A stretch of 21,984 nt of DNA from Candidatus Omnitrophota bacterium (GTDB lineage Bacteria; Omnitrophota; Gorgyraeia; Gorgyraeales; Gorgyraeaceae): assembly GCA_003485765.1 (NCBI GenBank), contig DNHS01000049.1, forward strand, positions 309-22,292, in the 5' to 3' direction. The notes below the pieces were generated by a model. That model ran no database searches. It was not told where the DNA came from and worked only from the letters and a program-made list of their open reading frames with translations. Made by a program: the position numbers and the translations under genes. Position 1 is the first letter of the stretch, and each line of letters opens with the position of its first letter. Shown in pieces: positions 8,595 through 15,835 of the stretch.

Positions 8595-9193
8595 TGGTTA
8601 ACCCCCTGAAAATACTTACTAAGATAATAGTCTTAATTAATTTAGCGGCGGTTTTTAGTTTTGCCGCAGAAGCGCCTGAACTTCCTGTCATTGAAAAGGC
8701 AGCAGATTTTAAGCTAATAAATCAAGATAATCAGGAGATTACCCTAAGTCAGCTTCTTGGCAAGGTAAAGGTAGTTACCTTTATATATATAAGATGCCAT
8801 CAGGCCATGGTCTGTCCGCTTACTACCAAGAATCTCAAGAAACTGCAGGATTCCTTAAAAGGCAGCTTGGATAAAAGGACTGTTATCTTGAGTATATCTT
8901 TTGATGCTGAATTCGATACGCCTGGGATGTTGAAAAAATACGCCCAACTCTATGATGTGGATTTTCATAACTGGCATTTTCTTACCGGAGATAAGGCGGC
9001 AATTGAAAAGGCCTGTCAAGATTATAAATTTATAGCTGAGAAAGGAGAAGATAGAATATTTCGCCACTCGGCAATTACCTTTTTAATTGACCAAAACAAT
9101 AATATCAGAAAAATCTATTTTTCTAATCTATGGGCGCCTGAGGAAATAAAGCGGGACATAATGGCCTTACTATCCAATGAGAATACTGCTTAA
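8591..9193 (+). CDS. Sco1/SenC-family copper chaperone (thioredoxin fold)
   Basis: A 200-residue exported protein with a signal peptide or anchor over residues 8-27 and a thioredoxin-like fold. The metal-binding positions of Sco proteins are recognisable: C69-x5-C75 followed by PLTTKNL, and H159 in the RHSAITFLID segment. The usual Sco motif is C-x3-C; here the cysteines are six apart, a variant I recall in some Sco-like redoxins. Sco proteins deliver Cu or reduce cysteines during assembly of CuA sites. The next genes encode two CuA-type proteins, which makes them the obvious clients. The ATG at 8591 (or 8594) is chosen over an upstream frame opening because it forms the ATGA overlap with the gamma-subunit stop and is followed at once by the signal peptide. 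Confidence 0.8.
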   Translation: MMVNPLKILTKIIVLINLAAVFSFAAEAPELPVIEKAADFKLINQDNQEITLSQLLGKVKVVTFIYIRCHQAMVCPLTTKNLKKLQDSLKGSLDKRTVILSISFDAEFDTPGMLKKYAQLYDVDFHNWHFLTGDKAAIEKACQDYKFIAEKGEDRIFRHSAITFLIDQNNNIRKIYFSNLWAPEEIKRDIMALLSNENTA

Positions 9194-9608
9194 GATAATT
9201 TTATTAGTTGTAACCGGAATAATCTTTTTTACTGGCCTTGCTTTTGCCGAAGAGCATTTCTTTGAAATCAAGGCTAAGAAATTTTCTTATACCCCTAATA
9301 TCATTAGAGTAAAAATCGGAGATAAGGTTAAAATCCGGCTAGTTAGCGAAGATGTCACCCACGGAATCTTTGTCGATGGTTATGGAGTAGAGACGCGGGC
9401 ATATCCCGGGCAAGACGGCAGCTTTTCTTTTGTGGCCAACCAGCCAGGGAGATTTACCTTTCGCTGTTCTGTTACCTGCGGAGAATTCCATCCCTATATG
9501 GTAGGGTACCTGGTGGTTTTGCCCAATGCGCGTTTTTACCTATATGCCTTAGTCGTACTTTTTATTGGCGGCGCCAATCTTTTCTTTATTTCAAAAAAGA
9601 AGGCCTGA
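9177..9608 (+). CDS. Membrane-anchored CuA-type cupredoxin (COX2-like)
   Basis: A 143-residue protein: signal peptide (about 1-24), cupredoxin domain (25-115) and a C-terminal membrane helix (about 119-137). It has the full set of side-chain ligands for a binuclear CuA centre: H62 in VTHGIF, then C97-x3-C101-x3-H105-x2-M108. In cytochrome oxidase subunit II the pattern is C-x-E-x-C-x3-H-x2-M; the Glu, which binds through its backbone, is Val here. No oxidase subunit I, NosZ or cytochrome c gene lies nearby, so this is likely a stand-alone electron carrier facing the periplasm. It overlaps the Sco gene by 17 bases. A mononuclear type 1 copper protein is less likely given the two cysteines. Confidence 0.8.
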   Translation: MRILLKIILLVVTGIIFFTGLAFAEEHFFEIKAKKFSYTPNIIRVKIGDKVKIRLVSEDVTHGIFVDGYGVETRAYPGQDGSFSFVANQPGRFTFRCSVTCGEFHPYMVGYLVVLPNARFYLYALVVLFIGGANLFFISKKKA

Positions 9609-9611
9609 GAA

Positions 9612-11024
9612 ATGGAAAAAGAAAAATTATTTGGCTTAATCGATTTAAACTGGCGGTTTGAACTAACTAAATTCAAACTGGTAAGATGGATTTTTAAATC
9701 GCGCTGGTTTCCTCTATTGGCGCTAATCTTTAATCTCTCTGTCTTTATTATTATCTTACTAGCCGGGTTTATTGGCGGGTATTCTGCGGGAAATTATAAT
9801 TTCGGAGTCATGATTGTCTGGATACTCTGGTGGGTGCTTTTGATGCTAATCCTTGTGCCTTTTTTCTCGCGGATGTGGTGCATGGTCTGCCCCTTTCCTT
9901 TATTTTCCGACTGGTTCCAACGCGGTAAATTATTCGAGATAAATACAGGTAAACACCGAGGCTTAAATCTAAAATGGCCAAAGCATCTAAAAAATATGTG
10001 GGTGATGAATATAGGCTTTTTAGTTACCACCTTTTTCTCTGGATTTTTTACTGTTCGGCCGTATGCTACCTTTGTACTTTTGGGCAGCATTATCTTATTA
10101 GCCTTTATCATCGGGCTTATCTTTGAGAAAAGGACTTTTTGTCTTTATGTCTGTCAGGTATCAGGTTTTCAGGGTTTATATTCTCAATTCGCCGCTTCTG
10201 AAATAAGGCATAAAGACGAAGAGATCTGTAAAAAACACGCTTTAAAGACCTGTTTTCTAGGAAATGAAAAGGGATATGGTTGCCCTTGGCTCCTTACCCC
10301 TTTTAATTTTAAAAAGAATACTTATTGTGGAATGTGCCTGGAATGTTTTAAGACCTGCCCTCATGATAATATGGGATTCTTCTTAAGAGTTCCGGGAAAG
10401 GATTTATTGATAGACGAGAAAAGAGGCATGGATGAGGCATGGAAGGCATTTATTATGCTGGGGATTGCTATGGTTTTTTTCTTGAGCATGCAAGGGCCTT
10501 GGGGTATACTTAAGGATATGGTCAGGGCAACTACCCTCAAGGGATATTTAACTTTTATTGCCATACATTCGGCATTTAGTCTTTTGGTTATGCCTGGGAT
10601 TTTCTTTGTTTTCTCTTATCTTTCTAAGTTGGCCAGCGCAAATAAAGAGGTGCCTTTAAAAAAGGTCTTTATAAATTTCGCTTATACGCTTATACCGATA
10701 GGTTTAGGAGTCTGGATTGCTTTTAGTTTAGGGATAATTCTCCCTAATGGAAGTTATATCTTGCATATAATTTCCGACCCTTTTGCCTGGGGTTGGAATT
10801 TATTCGGCACTGCCAATTTTCCATGGACACCGGTATTTACCGGGTTATTAGGATATCTACAAGGCGCAACACTTATCATATTTTATTTGTTCTCGATTGC
10901 TTATGGCTTCAGGTTATCTAAACAGACATACCCTGACTTAAATCAAGCAAAGCGGGGATGGATACCCATGCTTTGCTTTCTAACTTTAATAACTCTAACG
11001 TTTTTATGGTTATATCTAGGTTGA
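9612..11024 (+). CDS. NapH/NosR-like polytopic membrane iron-sulfur protein
   Basis: A 470-residue membrane protein with about nine to ten helices and cysteine motifs between them: C90-x2-C93-P, C177-x3-C181, C206, C214, C224, and a canonical [4Fe-4S] motif C239-x2-C242-x2-C245-x3-C249-P. Paired C-x2/3-C(P) motifs at helix ends plus a ferredoxin motif are typical of the NapH/NosR/CcoG group, which move electrons between quinol and periplasmic reductases. It lacks the N-terminal FMN-binding domain of NosR. The C-terminal half (about 275-470) adds further helices not found in short NapH proteins. Placed between two CuA-type genes, it is the best candidate for the quinone-linked electron entry or exit point of the NXR-like enzyme. 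The precise donor and acceptor are not deducible. Confidence 0.75.
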   Translation: MEKEKLFGLIDLNWRFELTKFKLVRWIFKSRWFPLLALIFNLSVFIIILLAGFIGGYSAGNYNFGVMIVWILWWVLLMLILVPFFSRMWCMVCPFPLFSDWFQRGKLFEINTGKHRGLNLKWPKHLKNMWVMNIGFLVTTFFSGFFTVRPYATFVLLGSIILLAFIIGLIFEKRTFCLYVCQVSGFQGLYSQFAASEIRHKDEEICKKHALKTCFLGNEKGYGCPWLLTPFNFKKNTYCGMCLECFKTCPHDNMGFFLRVPGKDLLIDEKRGMDEAWKAFIMLGIAMVFFLSMQGPWGILKDMVRATTLKGYLTFIAIHSAFSLLVMPGIFFVFSYLSKLASANKEVPLKKVFINFAYTLIPIGLGVWIAFSLGIILPNGSYILHIISDPFAWGWNLFGTANFPWTPVFTGLLGYLQGATLIIFYLFSIAYGFRLSKQTYPDLNQAKRGWIPMLCFLTLITLTFLWLYLG

Positions 11025-11028
11025 GCGA

Positions 11029-11415
11029 ATGAAAAAACAAGAATTCATTGCCATAATAATTTTTCTTTTTGCCACCATAGGCGTAGTCGTGGGTGTTTTT
11101 GCAATTGAAAAATATCGACTCAGCAAATTCTATACTGTGGAACTTATTGCCAGGGCCCCGGAACATGGAAATTGGTATCCGGCCAAAATAAAGGTTCCGT
11201 CAGGTAAAGAGGCAACAATTTTAATCCGCAATATTGAAACGGTAACGCACGGTTTTGCTATACCAGATTTGAATGTCTCGGCAGGCGAGATAAAAGCTGG
11301 AGAGGTAAAAGTAGTGAGATTTACGCCCCAGAAAAAAGGCATTTTCCCATTTATGTGCACGGTCTGGTGCTCGGATTATCATATGGAAATGCGCGGAGAG
11401 CTGATTGTAGAATGA
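11029..11415 (+). CDS. Second CuA-type cupredoxin, NosZ-CuA-like
   Basis: A 128-residue protein with an N-terminal membrane anchor (about 6-26) and one cupredoxin domain. The ligand pattern is H74 in VTHGF, then C110-x3-C114-x3-H118-x2-M121, with HMEMRGEL following. The CxxxCxxxHMEM run resembles the CuA domain of nitrous oxide reductase and COX2-type proteins more than blue copper proteins. It differs clearly from the CuA protein at 9177 (no C-terminal helix, different loop). The gene starts four bases after the NapH/NosR-like stop and ends the operon, since an 89-base gap with a possible promoter follows. A separate NosZ catalytic domain is not present in the window. Confidence 0.8.
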   Translation: MKKQEFIAIIIFLFATIGVVVGVFAIEKYRLSKFYTVELIARAPEHGNWYPAKIKVPSGKEATILIRNIETVTHGFAIPDLNVSAGEIKAGEVKVVRFTPQKKGIFPFMCTVWCSDYHMEMRGELIVE

Positions 11416-11426
11416 TTTGTTGTGTC

Positions 11427-11452
11427 GATATGATTAACAGATATCCTATAAT
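11427..11452 (+). promoter_or_regulatory. Possible promoter and operator ahead of the first porin
   Basis: A perfect -10 box TATAAT lies at 11447-11452, 52 bases before the porin start. No good -35 box is found at 16-18 bases. Instead a short inverted repeat, GATAT (11427-11431) and ATATC (11441-11445), sits where a -35 region would be, as expected if an activator helped. The spacing suggests the porin has its own transcript. Confidence 0.3.
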
Positions 11453-11504
11453 GAGAAGAAGTTCTATAACAAAAGTTGTCAAACAAGAAAAGGGGGAAGT
11501 AAAA

Positions 11505-12803
11505 ATGAAAAGGTTATTAATACCTATTTTAGTTTTGGCATTTATTTTTTCTTATGCGCCACCAGGGTTTGCCGCTACTGACGAAGAAATACAGATATTA
11601 AAGCAACAAGTGCAGCAGTTATTGCAGCGTATTGATAAGTTGGAAGCTGATCAGGCTAAGACAAAGGAGGATATGGCAAAAGCTCCCAGCGGGCAGGCGC
11701 CGAAGGTAGATCTTTCAAACACGCTGTCAAAGCTTAAAATGAAAGGCAGGTTCGCAACAGGGTATTATAAGTCAGAAACCGCAGGCTCGTTTCCTTCTGG
11801 TTCTTTTGAGATGCCAGACGCAAAGATTCAGTTTAGTTTTCAGCCAGATGAAATAAACACAGTTGTCATGAGGTTTAAATTAGATAATGGCGTAACAGGC
11901 ATATCAACAACAAGCCCATTATTGGATTATTTTTATCTTCAGTCTAAGGATTTCATACCATCTTTGAAAGATACGCCTTTCAGCCTTTCCTCTAGGCTTG
12001 GCAGGTTCAAATTAGGTTTTGGAGAAGAGACATGGTCTGATAATCCAGTAGAAGGTGTTTTACCATCTAATTCTGCAGCCAAGACTGGGGTTAGCGATGA
12101 AGGGCTGGAATTAGCAGGTAAGATAAAGTTAGATAAGATTGGCTTAAAGCCATTAGGATGGGTTACTTCTGTAAGCAATGGCAATAATACTGTAGGTTCT
12201 GATTCAGGCCAGGGAAAGGCTTTTTTGGGAAAGCTGTATTATACGCCGATAGATCCGTTATATTTATCTGCCAGCTATTATGATTCAGGAAGATTGAAAT
12301 TATCAAATTCAGAGTTTTCAATAGCTGGATTAGCCCAAAGGCCTACAAATGCTACAGATTGGGAAAGAAAAGTATGGGAAATAGACGCCCGTTATGATTT
12401 TGGCAAAGGTAAAAAGCCTTTAGACCCGCCTGCTTATTCTGACAGCAAAGCGATTGTCAGGCTTTCATACGGCGGTTTTCATGATATTACAAGCACCGCA
12501 ACTACAGGCTTAGCAACAGCGGAAAGAGCTGGAAATTTTGGGTTTATAGAAGGAACATATAACCTGACTAAAAAGATCTATACTGCAGGGAGATTTAGTT
12601 TTGTGAATTTAGATAATGAAGTTACAGCGTCTTTAAATAGCGTTACGGCAAATACATATGACCGTTATTCGCTTGGTATGGGATACCGCTGGAGCGATAA
12701 CACTATCGTAAAACTTGGTTATGACTGGAATGAGGAATCAGGGCCTTCTACTAATCAAGCTAATAATGATCAGTTAACAGCTATTGTGTCAACTCAGTTT
12801 TAA
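11505..12803 (+). CDS. Outer-membrane beta-barrel porin with N-terminal coiled coil
   Basis: A 432-residue secreted protein. Residues 1-23 are a signal peptide ending in GFAA, residues about 24-60 form a heptad-rich coiled coil (EEIQILKQQVQQLLQRIDKL), and the rest is alternating-polarity strands ending in a terminal Phe (VSTQF), the usual C-terminal signal for outer-membrane barrels. Porins of this layout usually form trimers through the coiled coil and pass small anions. The location after the NXR-like operon suggests uptake or release of the enzyme's substrate or product, but that is inference. The true start is the ATG at 11505 with GGGGGAAG upstream, not an in-frame opening at 11355 that overlaps the CuA gene. 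Confidence 0.75.
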   Translation: MKRLLIPILVLAFIFSYAPPGFAATDEEIQILKQQVQQLLQRIDKLEADQAKTKEDMAKAPSGQAPKVDLSNTLSKLKMKGRFATGYYKSETAGSFPSGSFEMPDAKIQFSFQPDEINTVVMRFKLDNGVTGISTTSPLLDYFYLQSKDFIPSLKDTPFSLSSRLGRFKLGFGEETWSDNPVEGVLPSNSAAKTGVSDEGLELAGKIKLDKIGLKPLGWVTSVSNGNNTVGSDSGQGKAFLGKLYYTPIDPLYLSASYYDSGRLKLSNSEFSIAGLAQRPTNATDWERKVWEIDARYDFGKGKKPLDPPAYSDSKAIVRLSYGGFHDITSTATTGLATAERAGNFGFIEGTYNLTKKIYTAGRFSFVNLDNEVTASLNSVTANTYDRYSLGMGYRWSDNTIVKLGYDWNEESGPSTNQANNDQLTAIVSTQF

Positions 12804-12828
12804 CACAAGCGTTCTTAATAGGAGGCAT

Positions 12829-12849
12829 GGAACGGTTTCAAACCGTTCC
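12829..12849 (+). terminator. Short hairpin after the porin, possible terminator
   Basis: A perfect inverted repeat, GGAACGGTTT and AAACCGTTCC around a single base, 26 bases after the porin stop. As RNA it gives about a 7-9 bp stem with a small loop. It is followed by TTAAAAAT rather than a U-tract, so termination may be weak or occur on the opposite strand (which would read AAGG then hairpin). Confidence 0.35.
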
Positions 12850-12873
12850 TTAAAAATACCTGCCTGCTTGATC

Positions 12874-12902
12874 TTGTAGGAGGAAGCGTTTCGTTTTACG
12901 AT
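12874..12902 (+). promoter_or_regulatory. Candidate sigma-70-like promoter for the lone receiver gene
   Basis: TTGTAG (12874-12879) and TACGAT (12897-12902) are separated by 17 bases, and the next gene starts 39 bases further on. Both boxes are imperfect. An imperfect inverted repeat (GGAAGCG at 12882-12888 and CGATTCC at 12899-12905) overlaps the spacer and -10 box and might be an operator. Confidence 0.25.
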
Positions 12903-12941
12903 TCCAAGGTAAAGCTGGCCAAGGTATAGGAGGAGCATTTT

Positions 12942-13328
12942 ATGCCGAAGATTCTGATTATTGACGATGATCCTGATATTACTGAAGCAATCAAGGTTGT
13001 CCTGGAGAGTAAAAATTATAAAGTAGATAACGCCGGAAGCGGCGAAGAGGGGTTAAAAAAGGTAAAGATTAATAAACCAGACCTTATAATTCTGGATGTT
13101 ATGATGGAGACAGGCGATAAGGGTTTTGATGTAGCCAGAGAATTGAAAAACAGCCCCTCTACTCAAGATATCCCCATCCTGATGCTGACAGCAATAAAGG
13201 AAAAAACAGGCCTTGACTTCAAGAAAGAGGCCGGCGACGAAACATGGCTTCCGGTGGATGATTATGTGGAAAAGCCCCTTAAGCCCGAAGAGCTGATCAG
13301 CAAGGTAGAAAAATTGTTAAAACTTTAA
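12942..13328 (+). CDS. Single-domain CheY-like response regulator
   Basis: A 128-residue receiver domain without an output domain. The acidic pocket is D8-D9-D10, the phosphoacceptor is D52 in LIILDVMM, and T83 and K111 (VEKPLKP) complete the active site. The stretch 85-110 before the Lys is longer than in CheY (KEKTGLDFKKEAGDETWLPVDD), as in a common subgroup of stand-alone receivers. An excellent ribosome binding site (AGGAGG at 12928-12933) precedes the ATG. Its kinase may be the NarX-like protein encoded 1.5 kb downstream or another not seen here. The gap on either side contains hairpins, so it may be transcribed alone. Confidence 0.85.
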   Translation: MPKILIIDDDPDITEAIKVVLESKNYKVDNAGSGEEGLKKVKINKPDLIILDVMMETGDKGFDVARELKNSPSTQDIPILMLTAIKEKTGLDFKKEAGDETWLPVDDYVEKPLKPEELISKVEKLLKL

Positions 13329-13370
13329 CCAATATCGTTCAAGCGGACATCGTGGCTAATCATATTAACG

Positions 13371-13463
13371 CAGTCGAGAACCTTTTAGCTTCGCTCAAGG
13401 CAGGCTTCTCGACTGGGCTCCCGAGATACGCTCTCGTGATCGCTCGAAGAATATCGGATTCTT
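13371..13463 (+). other. Hairpin-rich spacer before the PhnD-like gene
   Basis: Three inverted repeats in a row. The largest pairs CAGTCGAGAA (13371-13380) with TTCTCGACTG (13406-13415), perfect over 10 bp, with an inner CCTT/AAGG stem. The second pairs CGAGA (13422-13426) with TCTCG (13432-13436). The third pairs AAGAAT (13447-13452) with ATTCTT (13458-13463), just before the ATG at 13467. The first could terminate the receiver transcript, although it lacks a U-tract; the last could mask the translation start. The unit could also be a degenerate interspersed repeat. Confidence 0.4.
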
Positions 13464-13466
13464 AAT

Positions 13467-14456
13467 ATGTCACATAAGATCAATATTTTATTGGTCAGTT
13501 TTTTTCTGATATTGCAATTTATCGGCTGCGCCAACAACGAAGATATTAAAAAGGTTGATTTAAACAAAGTTGAAGAAATGAAAGGCCTGCCTAATGAATC
13601 CTTAAGGATAAGGATCGGGCTTGTGCCTGAAGAAGATATCCGCAAGATGGCTCAAAGATATCAGCCTTTGGTTGAATATTTAAGTAAAAAGATGAACCAA
13701 AAAGTAATCCTGGTATTTTTGGATAGTTATGGGGAGGTATGCGATAAATTTATCTACAAACAGTTGGACGCGGCATTCTTTGGAAGTTTTAGTTATAGCC
13801 TTACCCATGTTAAGGCAGGGGTTGAGCCTATTGGCCGGCCTGACTATAACGGCGTATCTACTTACAGAGGGCTTATAGTAGTCAGGTCAGATAGCAATAT
13901 AAACAGTGTTTCGGATATGAAAGGCAAGAAATTAGCTTTAGTGCATCAAGCTACTTATGCAGGATACTTATACCCCTTGTATTACTTTAAAGAACATGGC
14001 ATAGATAGCCTGCAAGACTATTTTTCTAAGGTTATATTTGCGGGCAGCCACGACAAAGCAATCTATGCGCTTCTAAGAGGCGAGGTTGACGTGGCTGCGC
14101 CCAAAGATCTTGTATATCAAAGGATCATTAAAGAAAATCCTGAATTAGAAAAAAAATTAATTATCCTCTCTGCTTCCGGACTCGTCCCCTCTAATACATT
14201 ATGCGTGAGAAAGGATTTGGGCCTTGCTTTAAAGGATAAATTAAAGGAAACGCTGTTGAATTTAAATAACGATCAAGAAGCCATACCTGCCTTAGAGGCT
14301 TTAAGCGCCGCGAGGTTTATCGAAACCAAAGACTCAGATTACAAAAATCTTTATGATACGATAAATGCTCTTGGAATAGATTTAAATACCTACCCCTATT
14401 ATGACAGGCCTGATATAGGTTTTGGCATAGAAGACTATGCAAAAGAACATAAATAA
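13467..14456 (+). CDS. PhnD-like periplasmic binding lipoprotein (probable sensor subunit)
   Basis: A 329-residue type 2 periplasmic binding protein. It has a lipoprotein leader with candidate lipidated C21 (FIGC) and then the PhnD/phosphonate-binding fold: IGLVPEED at the first strand, LVEYLSKKM, the LDAAFFGSFSYS segment and the GEVDVAAPKD segment. No permease or ATPase gene is adjacent. Instead a histidine kinase starts inside its last 20 bases, followed by a response regulator. PhnD-family proteins paired with a kinase and regulator are known for arsenite (AioX-AioS-AioR), so this is likely a ligand sensor for an oxyanion rather than a transporter part. The ligand cannot be read from the sequence; nitrite or nitrate would fit the neighbourhood. 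Confidence 0.75.
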   Translation: MSHKINILLVSFFLILQFIGCANNEDIKKVDLNKVEEMKGLPNESLRIRIGLVPEEDIRKMAQRYQPLVEYLSKKMNQKVILVFLDSYGEVCDKFIYKQLDAAFFGSFSYSLTHVKAGVEPIGRPDYNGVSTYRGLIVVRSDSNINSVSDMKGKKLALVHQATYAGYLYPLYYFKEHGIDSLQDYFSKVIFAGSHDKAIYALLRGEVDVAAPKDLVYQRIIKENPELEKKLIILSASGLVPSNTLCVRKDLGLALKDKLKETLLNLNNDQEAIPALEALSAARFIETKDSDYKNLYDTINALGIDLNTYPYYDRPDIGFGIEDYAKEHK

Positions 14457-15822
14457 AATAATTTGCGGCTGGAGCCTGCGCAAGAAGATCTTAGCAGCCA
14501 TGGTTTCTCTTCTTTTGTTATCTGGATTAAGCAGCGTGGCGCTTACTCAGACGATATTGCTTAATATCTTAAAAGAGGAATTTCAGCGCAAAGGTTTAAA
14601 TTCAGCCAGGACCCTGTCTGCCAATAGCGTTACGGACATTTTAACGCAGAATGCGCCGCGCCTTAAACAATTAATAGCGAATGAAAAAAGGCTGGACAAG
14701 GATATTGCCTATGTATTTATTATTGATTCGTCAAGCCGCGTAATCGCGCATACATTTGATAAAGGATTTCCCATAGATTTAGCAGGTATTAATAACGTTA
14801 AACCGGGCAAGCCTTTTAACGCGCAGATTCTAAGCACGCAGATGGGCCTTATTTATGATATCAGCGTGCCTGTCTTTTCAGAGAAAAGTTTATTAGGCCA
14901 TGTGAGGCTGGGGTTTTTGCAAGATAATATACAAAGAACCATCAATAAGATCAGCGCGGCCTTTCTGGGCATAGCTGTTTTTATTATAGCAATCGCAATA
15001 TTCTTGGTTTACAGGGTTTCCCTGTTGATTACAAGGCCAGTCTCTAAACTTGTTGCGGCTGCGGAGGCGGTGCAGAAAGGAGATTTTTCAACCCGCATAG
15101 AGGTTGAGGCTAAAGATGAAATCGGCATGCTTGCGGCTGCTTTTAATGAAATGGCATCTCAGCTTACCCAGATGGTTGAAAGGATAAAGCATCTTACGAT
15201 CTTTGAAGAACGGAATAGGATTGCTATTGATTTGCATGATTGCTGCGCTCAAGACTTAGCTAATATAATAAAGAGGCTTGAGCTCTGCGAAAAACTTTTT
15301 AAGATAGAACCCGGAAAGGCCATTGAGGAGCTGCGCATCTTGAAAGAAAACGCAAGAGATACCCTTAACAGGACGCGAGAAGTGATATTTGAGCTTAAAT
15401 CTCCCGAAGACGCGGTATTTGATTTATCAAAAAGATTAAGCTCTTATATAGAAGATTATAAGGGTTCAACCGGCGTATCGGTTAATTTAGAGATGCAGGA
15501 TACTCTAAACGGCATTCAACCCCTTAAAGCAAGGCATATTTTTTATATAATTACAGAAGCTCTTACCAATGTCAAAAAGCACGCTCAGGCAAAAAGCGTC
15601 CGGTTGAGCTTAAAACTCAATGGCAATAGTGATTTGATGATAGATATTATAGATGATGGGAAAGGTTTTGACGTTAAAGATGAAAAATTATTTGGAACAA
15701 ACTGTAACGGCTGGGGTATAATAGGGATGCGTCAGAGAGCGGCATTTCTGGGGGGCGGCATGGTTATTGATTCGCCTTCCGGGAAAGGAACCAGGGTTTC
15801 GGTAAATATCCCTATTAATTAA
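14437..15822 (+). CDS. NarX-like sensor histidine kinase (sCache-like sensor, HAMP, HisKA_3, HATPase)
   Basis: A 461-residue inner-membrane kinase. Two helices (about 18-40 and 173-195) flank a periplasmic domain of about 130 residues with PAS/Cache features (AYVFIIDSSSRVIAH). A HAMP domain covers about 190-245. The HisKA_3 dimerisation domain has the phosphoacceptor H267 in the DLHDCCAQ motif, typical of NarX/DegS-type kinases. The ATPase domain shows the N box (E374 to N378, EALTNVKKHAQ), DDGKGFD (407-412) and GWGIIGMRQRA (425-435). It overlaps the PhnD-like gene by 20 bases and pairs with the NarL-type regulator 13 bases downstream. The periplasmic domain would contact the binding lipoprotein. 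Confidence 0.9.
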   Translation: MQKNINKIICGWSLRKKILAAMVSLLLLSGLSSVALTQTILLNILKEEFQRKGLNSARTLSANSVTDILTQNAPRLKQLIANEKRLDKDIAYVFIIDSSSRVIAHTFDKGFPIDLAGINNVKPGKPFNAQILSTQMGLIYDISVPVFSEKSLLGHVRLGFLQDNIQRTINKISAAFLGIAVFIIAIAIFLVYRVSLLITRPVSKLVAAAEAVQKGDFSTRIEVEAKDEIGMLAAAFNEMASQLTQMVERIKHLTIFEERNRIAIDLHDCCAQDLANIIKRLELCEKLFKIEPGKAIEELRILKENARDTLNRTREVIFELKSPEDAVFDLSKRLSSYIEDYKGSTGVSVNLEMQDTLNGIQPLKARHIFYIITEALTNVKKHAQAKSVRLSLKLNGNSDLMIDIIDDGKGFDVKDEKLFGTNCNGWGIIGMRQRAAFLGGGMVIDSPSGKGTRVSVNIPIN

Positions 15823-15835
15823 CCAGGCTAAAGAT

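Noticed and set aside
9177..11415. Cytochrome c oxidase or nitrous oxide reductase operon
   Set aside because: The CuA-type ligands suggested it, but there is no subunit I, no CuZ domain and no NosD/F/Y; only stand-alone CuA-like domains are present.
12827..12853. Eight-codon leader peptide gene with AGGAGG upstream
   Set aside because: The ribosome site is only one base from the ATG and the codons coincide with a palindrome, so a coding role is unlikely.
13385..13645. Reverse-strand open frame across the hairpin spacer
   Set aside because: It overlaps the start of the well-supported PhnD-like gene, lacks a ribosome binding site and has no family resemblance.
13467..14456. Phosphonate ABC transporter substrate-binding protein as a transport component
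   Set aside because: No permease or ATPase gene adjoins it; it overlaps a kinase gene, so a sensor role fits better.
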